From Prorocentrum cordatum (Eukaryota > Sar > Dinophyceae > Prorocentrales > Prorocentraceae): a stretch of DNA of 20,000 nt. The notes beneath the pieces are model-generated. The model made no database searches. It was not told where the DNA came from and saw only the letters and a list, made by a program, of their open reading frames with translations. The stretch lies in contig CAUYUJ010015279.1 of NCBI GenBank assembly GCA_963575745.1, positions 171,560-191,559 of the forward strand. Direction: 5' to 3'. Within the stretch, counting starts at the first letter, position 1, and each line of letters starts with the position of its first letter. The position numbers were made by a program, and so were the translations under genes. Below, piece by piece: positions 7,402 through 15,880 of this stretch.

Positions 7402-10400
7402 CTACTGATATTTCCTGGGGGCAGCCCCGATCAACCTCAATATGCTGGCATTCAAGCTGGAGGAGGAAGTGAGACGAGGAGGGCCAGACCCGAGGCTCGA
7501 GCGAGGAGGAGGACGAGGAGGGGGAGGAAGGGTTCCCGCCGCCTGCGGCGGAACTACTACTTGAGAATTCGACTGTATCACTGGCGCCCTCTCTCCTCCT
7601 CCCAGGCCTATCGAACTCGCAGCAGAGGGAGGTGCAAACAGAGAGGGAGTAGCTGTCTGCGAAGCGGTGCTGCCACTGGGAGGTGCCGTCAAAGTCGCCG
7701 CTCCTCTACCAGTAGCTGTCTGCGAAGCGGTGCTGCCACTCTGTGGAGGTGCCAAGGTCGCCGTCCCTCCACCCGTAGCTATCTGCGCAGCAGAGCTGCC
7801 ACTCTGTGGAGTAGTCGACGAAGTCGAAGCAACATCTAGATCGTCTCTGCGCTGTCCAGGAAGAGCTGCATCAGGCGCTCGTGATGCGAGCGAGGTGGCG
7901 TTCCCTTCATGAGCTTTCCCCCGAGCTGCTTCAAGGAGTCGAGCAACTGTGTCTGCACGCCTGATCCCTGCGCCTCGAGATGAATCTTCATCAGCTTGCG
8001 ATCGTGGGTGTACGATATCTTGCAGTGTCGGATCTGCATGCGCAGGCTGTCGTTCGTGATGGTTCCATCTGCTTTGATGGTGTCGAGGTACTGCTTCAGG
8101 GCGAGATGATTGGCGGCTCCTACGCGTTCCCCCTGTTGCACCACTCCGCCCACTAGCGCCAGCCACAGGTGGGGGTGTGGCACGCCCAGCTTCTCCAAGT
8201 CCTCCACTGGCTGTTGGTCTCGGATCTCTTGAGCGGGCTCGCGGCGAATGCGATTGGCCTCGTCGACATAGAACTTGGCTGTGATCCTCATGGCCTTGCA
8301 CACGTCGTGGTCTCGATCCAAGTGGATGATGTGGTAGATGGCTGCTTCTAGGGCCGAGAGGCCCTGTATGTTCTTCAGCATCGCGCGCACCATCACGGGG
8401 AAGATGGCCTGGATGAGCTCGACTGGGAACGCCTCGTCGCCCAGGCCCATCACGTCGCCGCGCTGCAGCCCGTGCGTCTGGTCGGCGTTCTGGAAGAGCT
8501 GGCTCAGCGCGTTGGCCACTCCCTGCTGTCCATGCTGCGGTGGCTGCTGCTGCTGCCGTCCGCCCTGCTGACCTCCCCCACCAGCGACGGCCGCCACCCC
8601 TTGAGGGCGGACCGCTGGCGGTGAGCCTCCCCCTGCTGGGGCGCGGGGCAGGGGTCCCCGAGGTCCCCGCCGTGCGCCTCTGCCTCGGTCTCCGCTGCGG
8701 GACCTCAGCGCCCTCTCTCGTTCTTCTGCGCCTTGGCTCAAAGCACGGGTTGCCAGGTCCATCCCACTCGGCCGATACTAGATCTGGCGGTGGCGGGGCG
8801 TGGACGTCGCGTATGTGTCGCTGGAGTTCGGCAAGCGACTGAAACTGATCAAGGTGTCTCGAGCCTGGTGGCATACGCTCGACAAAGGCACCGAACGCAG
8901 CATCGAGGTCCTGGCAAATGGGGCAGCAGAGGTCCTCAGGTTCCTGAACAGGTGGGGCATAAGGGCTCTGGTCGCAAAGACACCTGCCACATTTCAGCGA
9001 TTGCACCACGTGTCGTCGGGCAGTGACCTGGCTCTTGAAGGTGGACATGCAATACAAGCGCTGATTGGTGATCACGAGCATGTGCGCTGGACCACGATGT
9101 TTGTGACTGGGGTGATGGCATTGATGGGCCACAAGGGCCCCCTTACTGTAGAACACCATCCCACACCTCCCATCCTCCCCATCTCCAGGTAGTTCACAAA
9201 CAAACTCATCAGGATCCTCTGGGGCGCCAGCACTGGGACCTTGGGCTCCGCGAGGGGGTCCACGGAGCTCTGGAACCTCTCGGAGCAATCGGGGATCAAA
9301 GCTGAGGAACTTATTAGCGACGACCGACCTCGTAAAGATATCACGAACAGTATAGTTTTCCACGAACTCTTTACCACCGCGAAGGTACCGTAGCGCCTGT
9401 ACATCTCGCTCCAATTGGAGGGCCCACGGGTTGGCGGTGCTAGCGACTCGGCCGTCCTCTCTGAAGGTCGGCTCCTCTCCGAGGCCGTCGAGGCTGCCAA
9501 AAAGCACGGTGAGCGGCTGCGCACTGTCTTCGGGATAACGAGCGAAGCGTTGCCACTGTCTGAGACGGCGCACAAGAAGCTCTGCTCTTGAGTCTGTGAT
9601 CCTGACTTGCCTCAACACCTGGGCCTCTGAGAGAGATCGATACTTCGGGCAGGAACCAGGAGGGGCGCCTTGCTCAAATTCAGGACGACGATCACGGAGC
9701 ACAACCCGAGCGAAGCCCTGCACGACGGAATCGAGTTTCCTGAGGTCGAGCTTGGAGGGAAGGTACGATTCGAGGCCCGAGTAGGCCGCCGCCAGGATCG
9801 TTCCCTTGAAGGCCAGTCGTTTGAGGCGAATCGACCGAGTGATGTCCCAGAACCTGCCGAGCCTCCTCCACGCCGCCCTCGTAGCCTCCACCCTCCTCTT
9901 CATCTCAGCTCCGCACCCCGCCGTCAGCTGTTCCACCCCTCCCAAGTACAGGCCCTCCGACGACGTGACACCCGGAAGCGGAACCGTCTGAGACAGGAGG
10001 GCACGGGACGCGGTGTGGGCACCAGGGCCCACCATGACAGGCATGCAGTTCTCCTTATCAGGGTTCTGGGCGCACCCTCCTCCGATGGACAGCTCCCGAT
10101 CGAGGATGGCATTGGACTTCAGGACCCTGGACCTGGCCTCGAGCGGATTCGAAGTGGCGAGTGGGATCGCTTGGTGAATGTCGTCGGCGTAGTCTCGAAC
10201 CGACACGTCATGCATCTCATTAGTCAGACTGCACGTCATGACACACGAGGCTCTGTGGAGCGGAACCTGGGCGTTCAACTTACTGCAGAAGACAGTGGCC
10301 TCGTCGGCGCCCAGCTCATCTCGCCAGGCCTCGACGGGCCTCAAGAAACTGCGCACAAAGAGCTCGCAGCCACTGCCGTCCCCCATCCCTGTCCCATGCT

Positions 10401-12585
10401 TCGGTTGGAAGTACCCGACCTGCTCCCCCGCCCTGATCTCCATCACCGCCTCCTCATGCCTCTGGAGCAAGAACGCTCGATCCGAGTGCGAGGTGGAGGG
10501 GAAGGCGTTCGACATGTCCTTCTTAACTAGGAGGTGAGAGATCCCAAGTTTCCGAAGCCTCCAACTGTGAACTTTTGCTGCAATCTGTGCGTTCTGTCTA
10601 CATCGATGTGCTGCATACCCGTGTGCATGGGGAGGAAGAGGAGGATGTGCTGACCTAAGATAGAGTCCACGATACCAGGCCTTCGCGAACGGGCAGTAGC
10701 AATGGATCAATCTCATGGCTTTTGTCCCCTTCTTGGTGTTCCCCTTTGAGAGCTGAAAGGTCGTACTCCAGTGCCACTGCCCAGGCGTCCGTGATTTGGA
10801 GCGAATCTGCCGAAAAATGCGCCTAAGTCGGTCCAGGAAGTGCGGGCACGGCGCGTGCAGTCGCCGTTCAAGTCGTTGCAACTGACGTTCCGAAAGCAAC
10901 TCCGAGCCTGGCCAGGATCCCGTCATCTCTCTCGTGGCATGCTCCATGAGCCAGCGCCAGAGTTCTGCGGGGGCCGAGTGCGCAGGTGAAAAACGTCTGC
11001 GGGCAGCACTCTGCAGTTGCCTCAGAGTGCGAAACCAGTCATCATACGCGAGCGACGCCGGTGCAGCCCCAGGGAAGTAGTCCAAACCCTCCTCCTCTAA
11101 CTCCTCCATGGCCTCCCGAGTGGGCTGCATCGGGTCCTCAATCACTGTTGCGCTGAAGCCGCCCTCCCGAGCGTTCGAGCACATTGTGGTCGTCCACTCT
11201 TCCAGTGAGGGTCGGTACTGGTCGGGGACGTTGAAAGACCGCTGTCGGGGTCCACGGCAGCGAGCCCCGATGGCATAGATGAGCTTCCATACTCCGTGGT
11301 AGTCGGCCGCGTGTCGGTGGGTCCCCGCCTCAGTCAGCAGTTCCTCCACGTGCTCGAGGTCTAGCCGCTTCTTGAGCAGCTTGATGTCCTTCTCGATGGT
11401 CCGAAGCTGGCGACGCTGCTCTTCGGTGAAGCAGCCCCTTCTGGCCAGCCTGCGCCGCTGGAGGGCCTCAGCCCGCGCCGCGAGGTGCGGGGCCAGCGGG
11501 CCGTGCTTCGCCGTTCTCGCAAGCTCTGGCAGCGCTGCAGCACGCACGTCCTCCACCAGCTTCTCCCACGAGTGACTGGGATCAGCGCGAGTCGTGTCAC
11601 GCTCCCACTCCCTCGGGTGCGAGGCCGGCCGACGCTCGAGCTCTCCCAGAACCTCAGCTCCAAAGCCATCGTGTCGGAGGAGACGAACGACGAGGTCCTT
11701 GTCCCACACAGGTCCTCCTTTGGGTCCAGGTGGCGCCTGCAAGGTGTACCGTACTTGCCACAGGAGAGGTGCATGATCACGCGGACGACAATCTGGAATC
11801 GCCTGGAGGTCACGCATGGCATTGCGCAACGTGCAGCACCGCACAGTGGACGAGACCGCCTCAGACGGGACAAAGATGTGGTCAGGCGAGCTCTGCGACT
11901 CGGTGCCGAAGTACGTGGGGCCGACTGGGTGGAAGGTGTCCACCGCCGCCATGTTCTCCATCTCCAGGAGCCTCCACAGCTCCAGGGAGACCTCATTCTC
12001 GAAGTGGTTGCCGTACTGGCCGATGTGCTGGTGGTCCACCGTCGTCGTCGCTATGCCATGCCCTGTGCGACGGAGGCCGAACCCGCAGTTGCAGTCTGTG
12101 CCGACGATGACGAGCGACCGCTGCTTGGCCTCCTGCACCGACTTGTGCATCCATCCAGCTAACTTGCGGCAGCATTGCCTCCAATGGTCGGCCGTCATGT
12201 TGCTCTGTGGTGGAAAATAAGCAGCAATGATGGTGATGTCGAAAACTCCAGACCGTACTCTCACCAACCCACCACGGCCAGCCAGCTCTCCAGGTGGATG
12301 ACGGATGTCGACCACGTGGCACCGTCTGAAGACGCGAGAGCGGAGCAGGACGGTGCACCCCGCTGACTTGTTGGTATATCTGCCTCGTTCCCAGCCGAAC
12401 TCGTACGCTGTGTGGTACTTTGCCCGACGCATGGTGACTGGCTGCTTCAATTTCTGTCGCTGGGTCGTCGCTGGGCACACGATGATATCAGCAAATCGTA
12501 GCGTCTCGGAGATGTCATCTGTTCTCCAAGGATCCACCAAATGCAGCGGGTTATACAGTACGAAATTCAGAAGAGAGTTCCACAT
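7402..12585 (-). CDS. LINE polyprotein: endonuclease + reverse transcriptase + zinc-binding tail
   Basis: Residues counted from Met at 12585. Residues ~1-280 look like an EEP (APE-type) endonuclease: TNKSAG, YFPP, GTDCN (164 D, 166 N), SPDH (235 D, 236 H) and the closing DH at 270-271. Reverse transcriptase spans ~600-860: a QLSKG finger motif (611-615), motif A KKDMSNAF with catalytic D690, an unusual motif B GTGMGDGSG (731-739), and motif C YADD (799-802). The thumb-like region includes YLGG (880) and SGLE (936). A Cys/His segment runs from C1130 to ~1268 and ends in a C2H2-like CPIC...H-x4-H. The frame is open upstream to 13245 with another Met at 12951, but that extension is Pro/Ser/Arg low complexity from GGA repeats, so I prefer 12585. 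From about residue 1275 (nt 8763) the frame turns Arg/Pro/Gly-rich and appears to be a shadow of 7836-8762. After 7840 it looks genuine again. Likely acts as an RNP that nicks target DNA and copies its own RNA. Confidence 0.8.
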   Translation of the reverse strand: MWNSLLNFVLYNPLHLVDPWRTDDISETLRFADIIVCPATTQRQKLKQPVTMRRAKYHTAYEFGWERGRYTNKSAGCTVLLRSRVFRRCHVVDIRHPPGELAGRGGLVRVRSGVFDITIIAAYFPPQSNMTADHWRQCCRKLAGWMHKSVQEAKQRSLVIVGTDCNCGFGLRRTGHGIATTTVDHQHIGQYGNHFENEVSLELWRLLEMENMAAVDTFHPVGPTYFGTESQSSPDHIFVPSEAVSSTVRCCTLRNAMRDLQAIPDCRPRDHAPLLWQVRYTLQAPPGPKGGPVWDKDLVVRLLRHDGFGAEVLGELERRPASHPREWERDTTRADPSHSWEKLVEDVRAAALPELARTAKHGPLAPHLAARAEALQRRRLARRGCFTEEQRRQLRTIEKDIKLLKKRLDLEHVEELLTEAGTHRHAADYHGVWKLIYAIGARCRGPRQRSFNVPDQYRPSLEEWTTTMCSNAREGGFSATVIEDPMQPTREAMEELEEEGLDYFPGAAPASLAYDDWFRTLRQLQSAARRRFSPAHSAPAELWRWLMEHATREMTGSWPGSELLSERQLQRLERRLHAPCPHFLDRLRRIFRQIRSKSRTPGQWHWSTTFQLSKGNTKKGTKAMRLIHCYCPFAKAWYRGLYLRSAHPPLPPHAHGYAAHRCRQNAQIAAKVHSWRLRKLGISHLLVKKDMSNAFPSTSHSDRAFLLQRHEEAVMEIRAGEQVGYFQPKHGTGMGDGSGCELFVRSFLRPVEAWRDELGADEATVFCSKLNAQVPLHRASCVMTCSLTNEMHDVSVRDYADDIHQAIPLATSNPLEARSRVLKSNAILDRELSIGGGCAQNPDKENCMPVMVGPGAHTASRALLSQTVPLPGVTSSEGLYLGGVEQLTAGCGAEMKRRVEATRAAWRRLGRFWDITRSIRLKRLAFKGTILAAAYSGLESYLPSKLDLRKLDSVVQGFARVVLRDRRPEFEQGAPPGSCPKYRSLSEAQVLRQVRITDSRAELLVRRLRQWQRFARYPEDSAQPLTVLFGSLDGLGEEPTFREDGRVASTANPWALQLERDVQALRYLRGGKEFVENYTVRDIFTRSVVANKFLSFDPRLLREVPELRGPPRGAQGPSAGAPEDPDEFVCELPGDGEDGRCGMVFYSKGALVAHQCHHPSHKHRGPAHMLVITNQRLYCMSTFKSQVTARRHVVQSLKCGRCLCDQSPYAPPVQEPEDLCCPICQDLDAAFGAFVERMPPGSRHLDQFQSLAELQRHIRDVHAPPPPDLVSAEWDGPGNPCFEPRRRRTREGAEVPQRRPRQRRTAGTSGTPAPRPSRGRLTASGPPSRGGGRRWWGRSAGRTAAAAATAAWTAGSGQRAEPALPERRPDARAAARRRDGPGRRGVPSRAHPGHLPRDGARDAEEHTGPLGPRSSHLPHHPLGSRPRRVQGHEDHSQVLCRRGQSHSPRARSRDPRPTASGGLGEAGRATPPPVAGASGRSGATGGTRRSRQSSRPEAVPRHHQSRWNHHERQPAHADPTLQDIVHPRSQADEDSSRGAGIRRADTVARLLEAARGKAHEGNATSLASRAPDAALPGQRRDDLDVASTSSTTPQSGSSAAQIATGGGTATLAPPQSGSTASQTATGRGAATLTAPPSGSTASQTATPSLFAPPSAASSIGLGGGERAPVIQSNSQVVVPPQAAGTLPPPPRPPPRSSLGSGPPRLTSSSSLNASILRLIGAAPRKYQ
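7649..7816 (-). repeat. 63-bp tandem repeat encoding 21-residue units
   Basis: GTAGCTGTCTGCGAAGCGGT starts at 7649 and 7712, and a variant (GTAGCTATCTGCGCAGCAGA) at 7775, giving a period of exactly 63 bp. In the main LINE frame this encodes Ser/Thr/Ala/Gln-rich 21-residue units (SGSTASQTAT, SGSSAAQIAT). Keeping a codon-multiple period fits selection on the protein but would also be compatible with chance. Confidence 0.85.
7836..8762 (-). CDS. C-terminal domain of the LINE protein in a shifted frame
   Basis: This 308-codon frame lies one base off the main LINE frame. It begins at an ATG five codons after an in-frame TAG, just where the main frame loses protein-like composition. Residues ~1-65 are Arg/Gly/Pro-rich, ~66-85 are Gln-rich (QQQQPPQHGQQG), and ~88-305 are balanced, likely helical sequence (for example VELIQAIFPVMVRAML, MQIRHCKISYTHDRKLMKI). 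The main frame over the same DNA is nearly all Arg, Ser, Pro and His, so this frame is the coding one. I do not recognise the domain by name; extra domains after the zinc-binding part occur in dinoflagellate LINE proteins as I know them. It could be a continuation broken by an indel, a product of programmed frameshifting, or a separate downstream ORF. The stop at 7838-7836 is followed by protein-like sequence back in the main frame. Confidence 0.7.
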   Translation of the reverse strand: MDLATRALSQGAEERERALRSRSGDRGRGARRGPRGPLPRAPAGGGSPPAVRPQGVAAVAGGGGQQGGRQQQQPPQHGQQGVANALSQLFQNADQTHGLQRGDVMGLGDEAFPVELIQAIFPVMVRAMLKNIQGLSALEAAIYHIIHLDRDHDVCKAMRITAKFYVDEANRIRREPAQEIRDQQPVEDLEKLGVPHPHLWLALVGGVVQQGERVGAANHLALKQYLDTIKADGTITNDSLRMQIRHCKISYTHDRKLMKIHLEAQGSGVQTQLLDSLKQLGGKLMKGTPPRSHHERLMQLFLDSAETI

Positions 12586-13245
12586 GGTAGTAACCGAAGA
12601 GTGTGTGAGTGTGAAGCTCGGTGTGAGCCCCCCCAGGCTCTGTGCGGGAAGGGGTGACCTCCAAAAAGCGGGGGCGGCCCTGTGCACGCGGCGGCCTGGG
12701 CAAGGGGCTAGGGAGGAGGAGGGACGAGGAGGAGGAGGAGGAGGAGGACGAGGAGGGAGGAGGGAGCCCAGGGTACAGCGTCGGCCCGAGTCCGAGGGCC
12801 CAGAATCAGAAAGCGAAGGGGCACGCAGAGCACGCAGAGAGCGCGCCCTGCGGACCGCAAGCGAGGAGGAGGAGGAGGAGGAAGAGGAGGAGGAGGCAGG
12901 AGGCAGGAGGCAGGAGGTCGAGCGTGCCCAGAGGAGTTTGGCAACGATCATCGGGCCTTCCTCTCTGGGCCCAACATTGTATAAGAGAGACCCGCAACAA
13001 AGATATGCGAATCGCAGCACGAATCGGGAAGGCTCGGACCCACGCACGTCCGAACTGCGAGGCCAGACGATGAGCGGCGTAGAATGGAGAGGAGGTGGAG
13101 GAGGAGAAGGAGGAGGAGGATGAGGAGGAGGAGGAGGAGGAGGAGGAGGAGCAGCAGCAACAGCAGCAGCAGCAGGCAGGAGCGCGCGTACCTTCGATGA
13201 GTTCGAGGTCAACTGACTCAACGCCTCGGCCTCAGCCAGCTGCAA
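12586..13245 (-). other. LINE 5' leader or flank, GGA-microsatellite-rich
   Basis: GGA/GAG microsatellites occur at about 12711-12757, 12864-12910 and 13083-13152, with a CAG run at 13152-13174. The LINE frame remains open through here but encodes Pro, Ser and Leu homopolymers, so this is better read as 5' UTR or unrelated flank. Sequence between the microsatellites (12945-13075) is of ordinary complexity and could hold the element's internal promoter; I see no specific motif. Confidence 0.55.
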
Positions 13246-13480
13246 GGCTGGGTGGCAACTGGCGGGGCAGGAAGAAGCGTATAGTTGTCCGGCGTGTTGC
13301 TCAACGCCGCCTTGACGGCCTCAGGCTGCTGTGGGACCTAGAGAGCATGGACATCCTGCTTACCAGCCATCTCCTTGGCGATGTGGTAGATCTAGAATCA
13401 AAGGGCAGAGGAGGAGGAGGAAGAGGAGGAGGAGGCGGAGGAGGAGGCTCGAAGAGGAGGGGGAAAGGAGGAGGATGGGA
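13246..13480. other. Intergenic DNA with GGA microsatellite; weak minus-strand coding-like stretch
   Basis: A GGA/GGC run covers about 13406-13470. On the minus strand between about 13390 and 13225, one frame reads like ordinary protein (YHIAKEMAGKQDVHAL, then after a TAG, PQQPEAVKAALSNTPDNYT) and stops soon after. It is short and broken. It may be a worn exon or transposon fragment, but I do not call it. Confidence 0.35.
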
Positions 13481-13514
13481 GGGCTGACGGGGGGTACCCC
13501 CACCTCGTCAGCCC
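13481..13514. repeat. Hairpin with nested palindrome
   Basis: GGGCTGACG (13481-13489) pairs perfectly with CGTCAGCCC (13506-13514). Inside lies the perfect 12-bp palindrome GGGGGTACCCCC (13490-13501), leaving only ACCT unpaired on one side. It sits at the end of a GGA microsatellite. Confidence 0.75.
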
Positions 13515-14038
13515 AAGTAGGGGCGGCGTCGGTAGCAGCAGTGGGTGTCCAAAGAACGCCACGCCATCCCAGTCCAACACATTACCCCAGCAAAGCACCC
13601 TAATAGCAGCAAAGGCGAAGAGGCTCGTCGAGGAGTAGGAGGTCGGCTATGGAGGGAAGGGGTGAAAGCACTGCACGTTTTACAACTGATCGTGGTCGTC
13701 TGGACCAAACATGTACACCGAGAAAGCAACGATGCCGCCAGGACAAGGGTGAGAGCATGGTCCTGCGCACATTCGCGTACGTTGTACGGCAGGTGTTTGC
13801 CATCCTGACCAAACGCCGTGCGGACCAAACATGTAGCTGCCATTGGGGCGCGAACGCGATTCCTGAAACGAACCTCGGCAGTTCAAGGACGGGGTCCTGA
13901 GGGATGGGGGCCCAAGGATCGGAGGGGATCCACGGGTGGACTTACGCTGCCTGTAGGCTGGCTGTGGAGCTGAAACGCATTTCGAAGCAGAAGGTCAGCA
14001 GGTACACTCGCCTACGGTATCGAGACGTCTATTCGTTT
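13515..14038. other. Anonymous sequence with a 14-bp direct repeat
   Basis: GGACCAAACATGTA occurs at 13702-13715 and again at 13822-13835, 120 bp apart, each preceded by T/C-G. Otherwise no gene or RNA was recognised. Both strands have short open frames without motifs. Confidence 0.5.
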
Positions 14039-14272
14039 TTCTCCTCCTCCTAATCCTCCTCCTTCTTTGCTTCTTCTCCTCCTCCCTCTCCTCCTCCTCC
14101 GCCTCCCCCTCCTCCTCCTCCTCCTCCTCCTCCTCCTCCCTCCTCCTCCTCCTCCTCTCCTCCTCCTCCTCCCACTTTCCCTCCTCCTCTGCCTCCTCCC
14201 CTTCTCCTTCTCTTCCTCCTCTCCCCTCCTCCTCCTCCTCCTCCTCACCCTCCTCCTCCTCCTCTTGCGCTC
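14039..14272. repeat. Long TCC/CTC microsatellite
   Basis: About 230 bp of TCC/CTC variants with scattered TTC and GCC interruptions; nearly all pyrimidine on the plus strand. It separates the two LINE remnants and translates only to Leu/Ser/Pro or Glu/Arg/Gly strings. Confidence 0.9.
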
Positions 14273-14333
14273 TTGCACACCTCAGCAGTCGTCCCGATGA
14301 CACAAGACGCCTGCCCTGGTGGGTGACAAAAAG

Positions 14334-15880
14334 TTATGGCCTTCTGAGAGGAACAGGAATGACCACCTCACGCTTGGGATGCGAGGGATCTTTCCCCTGT
14401 TTCAAACGTCCCAGGGCCTTCACTTTCCATTCAGTGCCGGGTCTTCCCTGACATTGCTTGCTCAATTCTTTGACCTGCGAGCGGGCATATGCTCCACATC
14501 GCACGCACCAGGTCGAACCTCCATTCTGCCAGAGACGGTGGGTGGGGTGGGCCTGAGCAACGGTCCTCGGGACCCCAGGGCACGGCAGCTGCACCAGCCG
14601 AGAGCGGACCGCCCTCGAGTTGCCGCACACACACTGCACCCCCATCCACCGCCAGGGGCCTGTGAATTTACATGACACTTATTTTCTGGGACTATCTCTA
14701 AAATCGGGGTGTCCGAATTTGTGGGCTCCCGCTTGGCTCGCTCAGAGTATGATGATACATCAGGATAACCCAGCTCGTGGACATATTTGAGAACTGCCAC
14801 CATAAATCTAGATATGAACGTAACCAGATCATGATGGAACCGCAGGCGATCGCGTAGGTGATGATTTTGTGGATGCGCCTTGGCCCCAGCCTTTGCCCAG
14901 GAGTCGGCCTCCTGGTTGCCCTGAATCTAGTGCGGCTCGTAGCCGCGCCTCTCAGCCGCTGCCTTCGACATGCGCGCCGGCATCCAGCTGACGTCGTCTG
15001 TCATGTTCCAGATCTGTCGCCAGAGCTCTGCGTATCCCTTGTTGCTTTTCTCCGTCCCCTCCCTTCCCGCCTTCCACCCATCATACACCATTTACAATCG
15101 GTTATCACGTGGACCTGAGGCCCCATCAGCAGCAGGACCATGTAGAAAGCTTATAGTTCCCTGGACGGAACGTCCTGAACTGGGAGAGGACTTGGCCCGT
15201 GGGCCACTGCTTCTATCTGCATATCTGTGCGTATCGAAACCAGAGACCAGCCTGCGCGCTGCAGCCAACGAATGTCGCCGTCGTAGGCCGAGCCGTCGAT
15301 GCAGACTGCGTCTCCTAAAACTCCACTGACGGGCTGGACCGCCCACTTATAGCTTGCGCCTTGCAGGATCTTGGGGAACTGGGTACGCGTGGAGTCTACC
15401 AGGCCTTTAGTCCACCTTATATCTGGCCCCTGAAAAGCCCGAGCAGCAGCTCCTAGCCCACTGTGATCATGATCCCTCCGAAGCATTTTGGAACCATCAC
15501 ATCCCCAGATCCTGTGATACACCGTTCCTGGTTTTGGCAAACACCACTGGCACCTATCATCAATCACGAACCGCTTTCTGAACACGTCACGCTGCGTCCA
15601 GAGCCCTCCAGAAACATGAGCAATAAGAAGACTGACCCCAAGATGATCTCCAAGACCTCTTAATCTGGCAAGTTCAGCTCGAAGAGGCTCCACCTAGGGC
15701 TCCCATGAAACATTGTAGTAGGCTCCAGCTCGCAGGCGCAGCAACCTCCTGGTCGCTTCATCCGCTAGGGCTTGCACAGTCCTAGGCCCTATCTCCTTGA
15801 TCCTGATGGTCACACCGTCGGTGTTGACCCAGACATCCCAAGAGAGCCTGCCATTCCAGTCTCTGAAGGGTGAGGACCAC
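14334..15880 (-). pseudogene. Decayed 3' part of a second LINE: zinc-binding motif + RNase H + C-terminal Cys domain
   Basis: Read on the minus strand from 15880. First comes a segment WNGRLSWDVWVNTDG...KEIGPRTVQALADE, interrupted by TAG at 15696-15694. Next is a C2HC-like motif (CQWC...YHRIWGC). An RNase H fold follows, with DGSA (Asp at 15297), then a TAA at 15153-15151 where a residue after REL is expected, then ITDCK (15105-15091). After TDCK one base is missing (about 15089) and the frame continues as VYDGW...YAELWRQIWN...MPARMSK. A TAG at 14929-14927 comes just before QGNQEADSWAK, which carries the last RNase H Asp. The frame then runs to about 14680 and shifts again to one ending at 14334 with WCVRCGAYA...KQCQG, a Cys-type C-terminal motif. 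Endonuclease and most of the reverse transcriptase are absent; the 5' limit coincides with a CTC microsatellite at 15880. It is a different LINE lineage from the one at 7402-12585, in the same orientation. Confidence 0.8.

Larger units (their letters stand above)
7402..12585 (-). mobile_element. Non-LTR (LINE-type) retrotransposon, nearly full coding length
   Basis: The element body runs on the minus strand from the Met codon at 12585 to the TAG at 7404-7402. It encodes, in order, an apurinic-type endonuclease, a reverse transcriptase, a Cys/His zinc-binding segment and a C-terminal domain in a shifted frame. Order and motifs follow non-LTR retrotransposons that copy by target-primed reverse transcription; no LTRs, integrase, protease or RNase H domain are seen. 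The 5' end may extend upstream to about 13245 or beyond, but that part is low-complexity. No target-site duplication was recognised. The single long open frame and lack of stops through the endonuclease and reverse transcriptase suggest relatively recent activity, in contrast to the decayed element at 14334-15880. Confidence 0.85.

Noticed and set aside
8740-8760. Possible dinoflagellate spliced-leader relict (CCTTGGCTCAAAG)
   Set aside because: Only about eight bases resemble the leader end, it lies within the LINE coding sequence, and no CCGTAGCCATTTT part is present.
9072-9575. Minus-strand 167-codon frame overlapping the LINE
   Set aside because: A shadow of the LINE reverse transcriptase and zinc-binding region in another frame; no independent motif.
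12586-13245. N-terminal extension of the LINE frame to 13245
   Set aside because: Encodes Pro, Ser and Leu runs from GGA repeats and lies before the first endonuclease-like residues; no ATG at 13245 (the codon is TTG).
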